From positions 1-35,232 of the forward strand of contig NZ_JAHHIU010000144.1 of assembly GCF_024539815.1 (NCBI RefSeq): DNA of 35,232 nucleotides, in the 5' to 3' direction. The stretch's first letter is position 1, and every line of letters begins with the position of its first letter. This stretch comes from Streptomyces hayashii (lineage in GTDB: Bacteria; Actinomycetota; Actinomycetes; Streptomycetales; Streptomycetaceae). Shown here piece by piece: positions 32,331 to 35,232 of this stretch. The notes below the pieces were generated by a model, which saw only the letters and a program-made list of their open reading frames with translations, was not told the DNA's origin and did not search any database. A program made the translations under genes and the position numbers.

Positions 32331-33448
32331 CGGAACTTCCTTGCTCGATCGTTCTGGAGGGTCGCGGCGGCGGGGTCCCAGTCCTCGTCCAGGGGGGCCG
32401 GCGACGCCACGGTGGATTCGAGGGCCAGCGGTGTGCCGGCCCGTGCCGCCTCCCCGATGGCGAGGAGCACGTCGAGGACGTGGTAGGCGAGAGCGCCGGA
32501 GGCGCGTTGCGGTACGTCGGCGCGTATCGAGCGAGCGAGCTCCAGCACCCCCACTCCCCGGCCCCACGTGGATCCGACAGCGGGTACGTCTTCCGGTTCC
32601 GCGTGAAGAGGGACGAGCCTGCCTGTTCCAGCGAAACGGTTGGGGTCGGGGATGTCGAGTGAGGCTGCCGTGCCGTGCAGTTCGAGGAGGTCGCGGCGGA
32701 CGCCCGAATCGAAGCTCGTGACGAGGACCGCCCGAGCGCCGGAGGCGAACTCGATCAGCGCCATGTGCTGACTCGGCACGCGCACGTCGAACTCGGTCCC
32801 CGCGTTCGCCCCGACGAGGACGCGCCTGACGGCCCGTGCGGTCGAGGAAACCGCGCTCACACGCCGTACGGCGCCCATGGTCTGCACGAGCGCGGTGACG
32901 TGGTACGGCCCCATGTCCAGCAGTGGGCCGGCTCCCTGGTCGTAGTAGAAGGCGGGATCCGGGTGAGCGCCTTCCGGTCCCGGGGACTGCATGATCGCCA
33001 GCGCGCTCCTCGGTTCGCCGATGCGGCCCGCGAGGACCGCACGTTGTGCCGTCTGCAAGGCGCCACCGAGGAACGTGTCGGGCGCGCAGGCCACGCGAAG
33101 CCCTCTCCGACCGGCCTCGTCCAGCAGCGACCGTGCGTCGCGGCGGCTGACGGCGAGGGGCTTCTCACTCCAGACGTGCTTGCCGCTCGCGAGGATCCGG
33201 GCCGACACGTCGAAGTGGGCGGCCGGGACGGTGAGGTTCAGCACGATCTCGATGTCGTCGCGGGCCAGGAGCTCGTGGACGAGCAGGTGCCGCACCCCGA
33301 ACTGCCGCGCACGGGCACGGGCGCGCTCCTGATCGAGGTCCGCTGCCGCGACCACGTTCAGATCAGGGAACCGCGTCAGGTTTTCGAGGTAGTGGCTGCT
33401 GATGAGGCCGGCGCCGATGACGCCGACACCCACGCGCTCGGAGTTCAC
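32327..33448 (-). CDS. Gfo/Idh/MocA-family oxidoreductase (373 aa)
   Basis: An NAD(P)-dependent dehydrogenase of sugars, inositols or glycosides. The N-terminal Rossmann fold begins VGVGVIGAGLISSHYLENL, with the third Gly of GxGxxG replaced by Ser17. It continues to SEKPLAV (Glu95-Lys96-Pro97), where Lys96 is the conserved active-site lysine. The C-terminal alpha/beta domain contains LLDMGPYHVTAL with Asp178 and His183, the usual catalytic pair. The GTG at 33448 overlaps the stop of the isomerase-like gene (GTGA), and its own stop overlaps the GH2 start. Some members oxidise C3 of glycosides to 3-keto forms for later elimination; the neighbours make that plausible, but the sequence alone does not prove it. 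Confidence 0.9.
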   Translation of the reverse strand: MNSERVGVGVIGAGLISSHYLENLTRFPDLNVVAAADLDQERARARARQFGVRHLLVHELLARDDIEIVLNLTVPAAHFDVSARILASGKHVWSEKPLAVSRRDARSLLDEAGRRGLRVACAPDTFLGGALQTAQRAVLAGRIGEPRSALAIMQSPGPEGAHPDPAFYYDQGAGPLLDMGPYHVTALVQTMGAVRRVSAVSSTARAVRRVLVGANAGTEFDVRVPSQHMALIEFASGARAVLVTSFDSGVRRDLLELHGTAASLDIPDPNRFAGTGRLVPLHAEPEDVPAVGSTWGRGVGVLELARSIRADVPQRASGALAYHVLDVLLAIGEAARAGTPLALESTVASPAPLDEDWDPAAATLQNDRARKFR

Positions 33449-34185
33449 CCGTCGACCTCCACCAGATGACGCAGGCTCTGCTGCACGGCTTCGAACGGGT
33501 CGCCCGCGTAGTCGTCCAGTTCCACGACGCGGACCGCGTCCGGTGCGGCCGCCAGGATGTCCGCCACCGGCATCGCACCCCGGCCCACCGGCTGCTGCTC
33601 CAGGAGGGTTGTGGTGTACGGGCCGTCCTTGAGGTGCAGGAACCTGACGCGCGCCCCGAGCCGGGAGATCAACTCCACGGCGGAAGCGCCACCGACCTCG
33701 GCCCAGAAGGTGTCCAGTTCCAGGACGACGTCGTCGTCCAGCGCCTCCGCGAAGACTTCGAGGCCGGTCCTGCCGCCGAAGTCCTGACGGACCTCGTGGT
33801 CGTGGTTGTGGTATCCGACGGTGACGCCCGCGTCCCGGGCGAGCCTCGCGACGCCGTTCAGACTCGCAGCCGCCGCTTCGATGTCCGCCCGTGTGGTCCA
33901 GCGCCGAGCGATGATGCGCGGTTCGACGAGTGTGCCGATCCCGAACTCTGCTGCCATGCGGACAGCCGCGGAAGCGTTTCCGTCGACGAGGCTCGCGTGT
34001 GCGCTGAGCGGGCGCAGAGGTGTCTCGGCCAGCGCCCGCCGGTACGCGTCGCCGTACTGCTCGAACCTCCACAGCTCCACGTTCTCGAATCCCATCGCGG
34101 CGACGCGCGCCAGCGTCCCAGGGAGATCGGCCGTGATGGCGTTGCGCAGCGTATAGAGCTGCACTGAGTACAGGCGCTCCGTCAT
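33445..34185 (-). CDS. Sugar phosphate isomerase/epimerase-like TIM-barrel protein (246 aa)
   Basis: Belongs to the xylose-isomerase-like / AP-endonuclease-2 TIM-barrel family. The pattern is VQLYTLRNAI at the start, GFENVELWRFEQYG, the metal- and substrate-site motif GYHNHDHE (His126-Asn127-His128, Glu131), LELDTFWAEVGG (Asp158), RFLHLKDG (His184, Asp187) and VVELDDY (Glu222). Soluble, normal length. It overlaps genes on both sides by 4 bp. Relatives isomerise or epimerise keto-sugars. Others catalyse elimination or hydration of 3-keto-glycosides and C-glycosides beside Gfo/Idh/MocA enzymes, which fits this neighbourhood. The exact reaction is unproven. Confidence 0.88.
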   Translation of the reverse strand: MTERLYSVQLYTLRNAITADLPGTLARVAAMGFENVELWRFEQYGDAYRRALAETPLRPLSAHASLVDGNASAAVRMAAEFGIGTLVEPRIIARRWTTRADIEAAAASLNGVARLARDAGVTVGYHNHDHEVRQDFGGRTGLEVFAEALDDDVVLELDTFWAEVGGASAVELISRLGARVRFLHLKDGPYTTTLLEQQPVGRGAMPVADILAAAPDAVRVVELDDYAGDPFEAVQQSLRHLVEVDG

Positions 34186-35171
34186 TCGCCCTCTCCCTGG
34201 TCCGGTGCGCGTTCTCCCGCATGCGCCGTTGTCACCGTCTCGGCCAGGACGGCGAGCGCTCGGTCGACCGGTTCGACCGAAGAGGGCAGGTTCAGGAAGC
34301 CGTGCAGTACGCCGGGCACCGTGACATGCCGCACGGGTACGCCCGACTTCACGAGTGCGGCCGCGAACGCCTCACTGCCGGCGCGCAGATCGTCGTACTC
34401 GGCGTCGAGTGCCAGGGTGGGGCAGAGTCCGTCCAGGACGGCGCCCGCGGGGAAGGCGTAGCCGTGCGGATCCGGCGTGCCGCCCAGGTAGCCGGCCGTC
34501 ATCTCGGCCACGTCCTCCGGCAGGATCCGGACCATGCGCGGCAACGGCGCGAACGCCTCGGCCAGCGGCGGCGCGAGGGGCGGCGAGACGGCGTGCACGG
34601 TCGCATAGGCCAGTACCAGGGCGGCGGGCAGCCAGTTGTCGTCGTCCCGCAGGCGAAGTACGGCTCCTGCGGCGAGGTTCGCCCCCGCGCTCGCGCCGCC
34701 GACGGTGATCCGCGCCGGTTCGATGCCGAGCATCGCGGCGTTGTCGCGCACCCATCGGACGCCCGCCACGACGTCGTCGTGCGGCACCGGATACGTCACG
34801 CCGTCGAGCGCGAGCCGGTAGTCCACGCTCACGACCACGGCGTCGGCCCTGGCGCACACCTCGCGTGCGGTCCAGTCGGCCTCGTGCATGTCGAGATCGC
34901 CGAAGACCCATCCGCCGCCGTGCACCCAGACCAGGCCGGGGCGAAGCCGCTGCGGCGCTGACGGCGGCCGGTAGACGCGGACCTTTATGGGACCGTGCGG
35001 GCCGGGAACGCTCTCGTCGCCGGTTCCGACGAAGGGCAGTGCTGGTGCCGCCTTCCAGGTCCGGTACTCCTGCAGTCGCGGTTGCACAGCCGGATCGGCG
35101 AGTGCCTCGCGCCAGGACGGGAGGTCTTCGATCAGGCTGAGCCGCTCGGAGATGCTGGGATGCAGGGCCAT
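34182..35171 (-). CDS. Alpha/beta-hydrolase, HSL-type esterase (329 aa)
   Basis: A carboxylesterase of the hormone-sensitive-lipase group, probably deacylating a small ester. The oxyanion-hole motif is WVHGGGWVFGD (His84-Gly87). The nucleophile elbow is GGASAG with Ser161. Asp260 (AEYDDLR) and His290 (GVLHGF) complete the triad. There is no signal peptide, so it acts in the cytoplasm. The ATG at 35171 has a GGAGA stretch ~13 nt upstream. Its stop overlaps the isomerase start (ATGA), making it the first visible gene of the five-gene cassette; more genes could precede it beyond the window edge. An acyl group on the glycoside substrate is the natural guess. Confidence 0.9.
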   Translation of the reverse strand: MALHPSISERLSLIEDLPSWREALADPAVQPRLQEYRTWKAAPALPFVGTGDESVPGPHGPIKVRVYRPPSAPQRLRPGLVWVHGGGWVFGDLDMHEADWTAREVCARADAVVVSVDYRLALDGVTYPVPHDDVVAGVRWVRDNAAMLGIEPARITVGGASAGANLAAGAVLRLRDDDNWLPAALVLAYATVHAVSPPLAPPLAEAFAPLPRMVRILPEDVAEMTAGYLGGTPDPHGYAFPAGAVLDGLCPTLALDAEYDDLRAGSEAFAAALVKSGVPVRHVTVPGVLHGFLNLPSSVEPVDRALAVLAETVTTAHAGERAPDQGEGE

Positions 35172-35204
35172 CAGGGTCAGGTCTCCAAGAATGCGGGGGA
35201 ATGG

Positions 35205-35231
35205 GGCGTGGGCGGCGTGGGCGGCGTGGGC
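35205..35231. repeat. Three exact 9-bp tandem units at the window edge
   Basis: GGCGTGGGC is repeated three times without change, 34 bp upstream of the esterase ATG, and may continue beyond the window. It lies in the probable leader or promoter region of the cassette. Confidence 0.6.
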
Positions 35232-35232
35232 G

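Noticed and set aside
29739..32486. Long open frame (915 codons) on the plus strand opposite the GH2 gene
   Set aside because: It mirrors the third-position G/C bias of the GH2 gene and its translation is low-complexity and Arg/Val/Asp-rich with no family signature.

Overview
The window is very G+C-rich, with a strong G/C bias at third codon positions, many GTG starts and GGAG-type ribosome binding sites. It carries an SCO6745-family gene, a PTS-type dhaKLM operon, an ActII-3-like MMPL exporter and several secreted polysaccharide-degrading enzymes. Together these point to a chromosomal segment of Streptomyces or a close relative. I see no rRNA, tRNA, CRISPR array, transposase or integrase, so this looks like chromosomal accessory sequence rather than a mobile element.

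Left part (1-9.5 kb): a secreted protein of unknown function, a small unknown protein, a 2,4-dienoyl-CoA reductase (fadH) followed by a PadR regulator, with a perfect palindrome over the fadH promoter. Then come a surface-anchored protein, a lipoprotein-like protein with three fibronectin III repeats, a 528-residue unknown protein with a Cys-rich head and an internal duplication, a cupin-like protein and a secreted GH75 chitosanase. Two strong hairpins separate the chitosanase from the dha operon.

Middle (9.5-24.7 kb): dhaK-dhaL-dhaM (PTS-dependent dihydroxyacetone kinase), a GNAT acetyltransferase possibly coupled to a 54-codon ORF, an MMPL exporter divergent from a TetR regulator, and a three-gene operon (secreted phosphoesterase, MFS transporter, TolB-like propeller protein) behind a possible PHO box. 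After these are an unknown protein, an unexplained tandem repeat, a secreted GH115 alpha-glucuronidase with a LacI-type palindrome at its promoter, and an SCO6745-family protein.

Right part (25-35.2 kb), all on the minus strand: alpha/beta-hydrolase esterase, sugar isomerase/epimerase-like TIM-barrel protein, Gfo/Idh/MocA oxidoreductase, GH2 glycosidase and RraA-type aldolase, with every junction a 4-bp stop/start overlap. A TetR regulator follows 9 bp later, then a 1176-residue fused indolepyruvate:ferredoxin oxidoreductase. The five coupled genes look like a compact catabolic cassette for an acylated or otherwise unusual glycoside, possibly using 3-keto-sugar (oxidation-elimination) chemistry. 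This is the best candidate for an undescribed system here. The family assignments are well supported; the pathway is inference.
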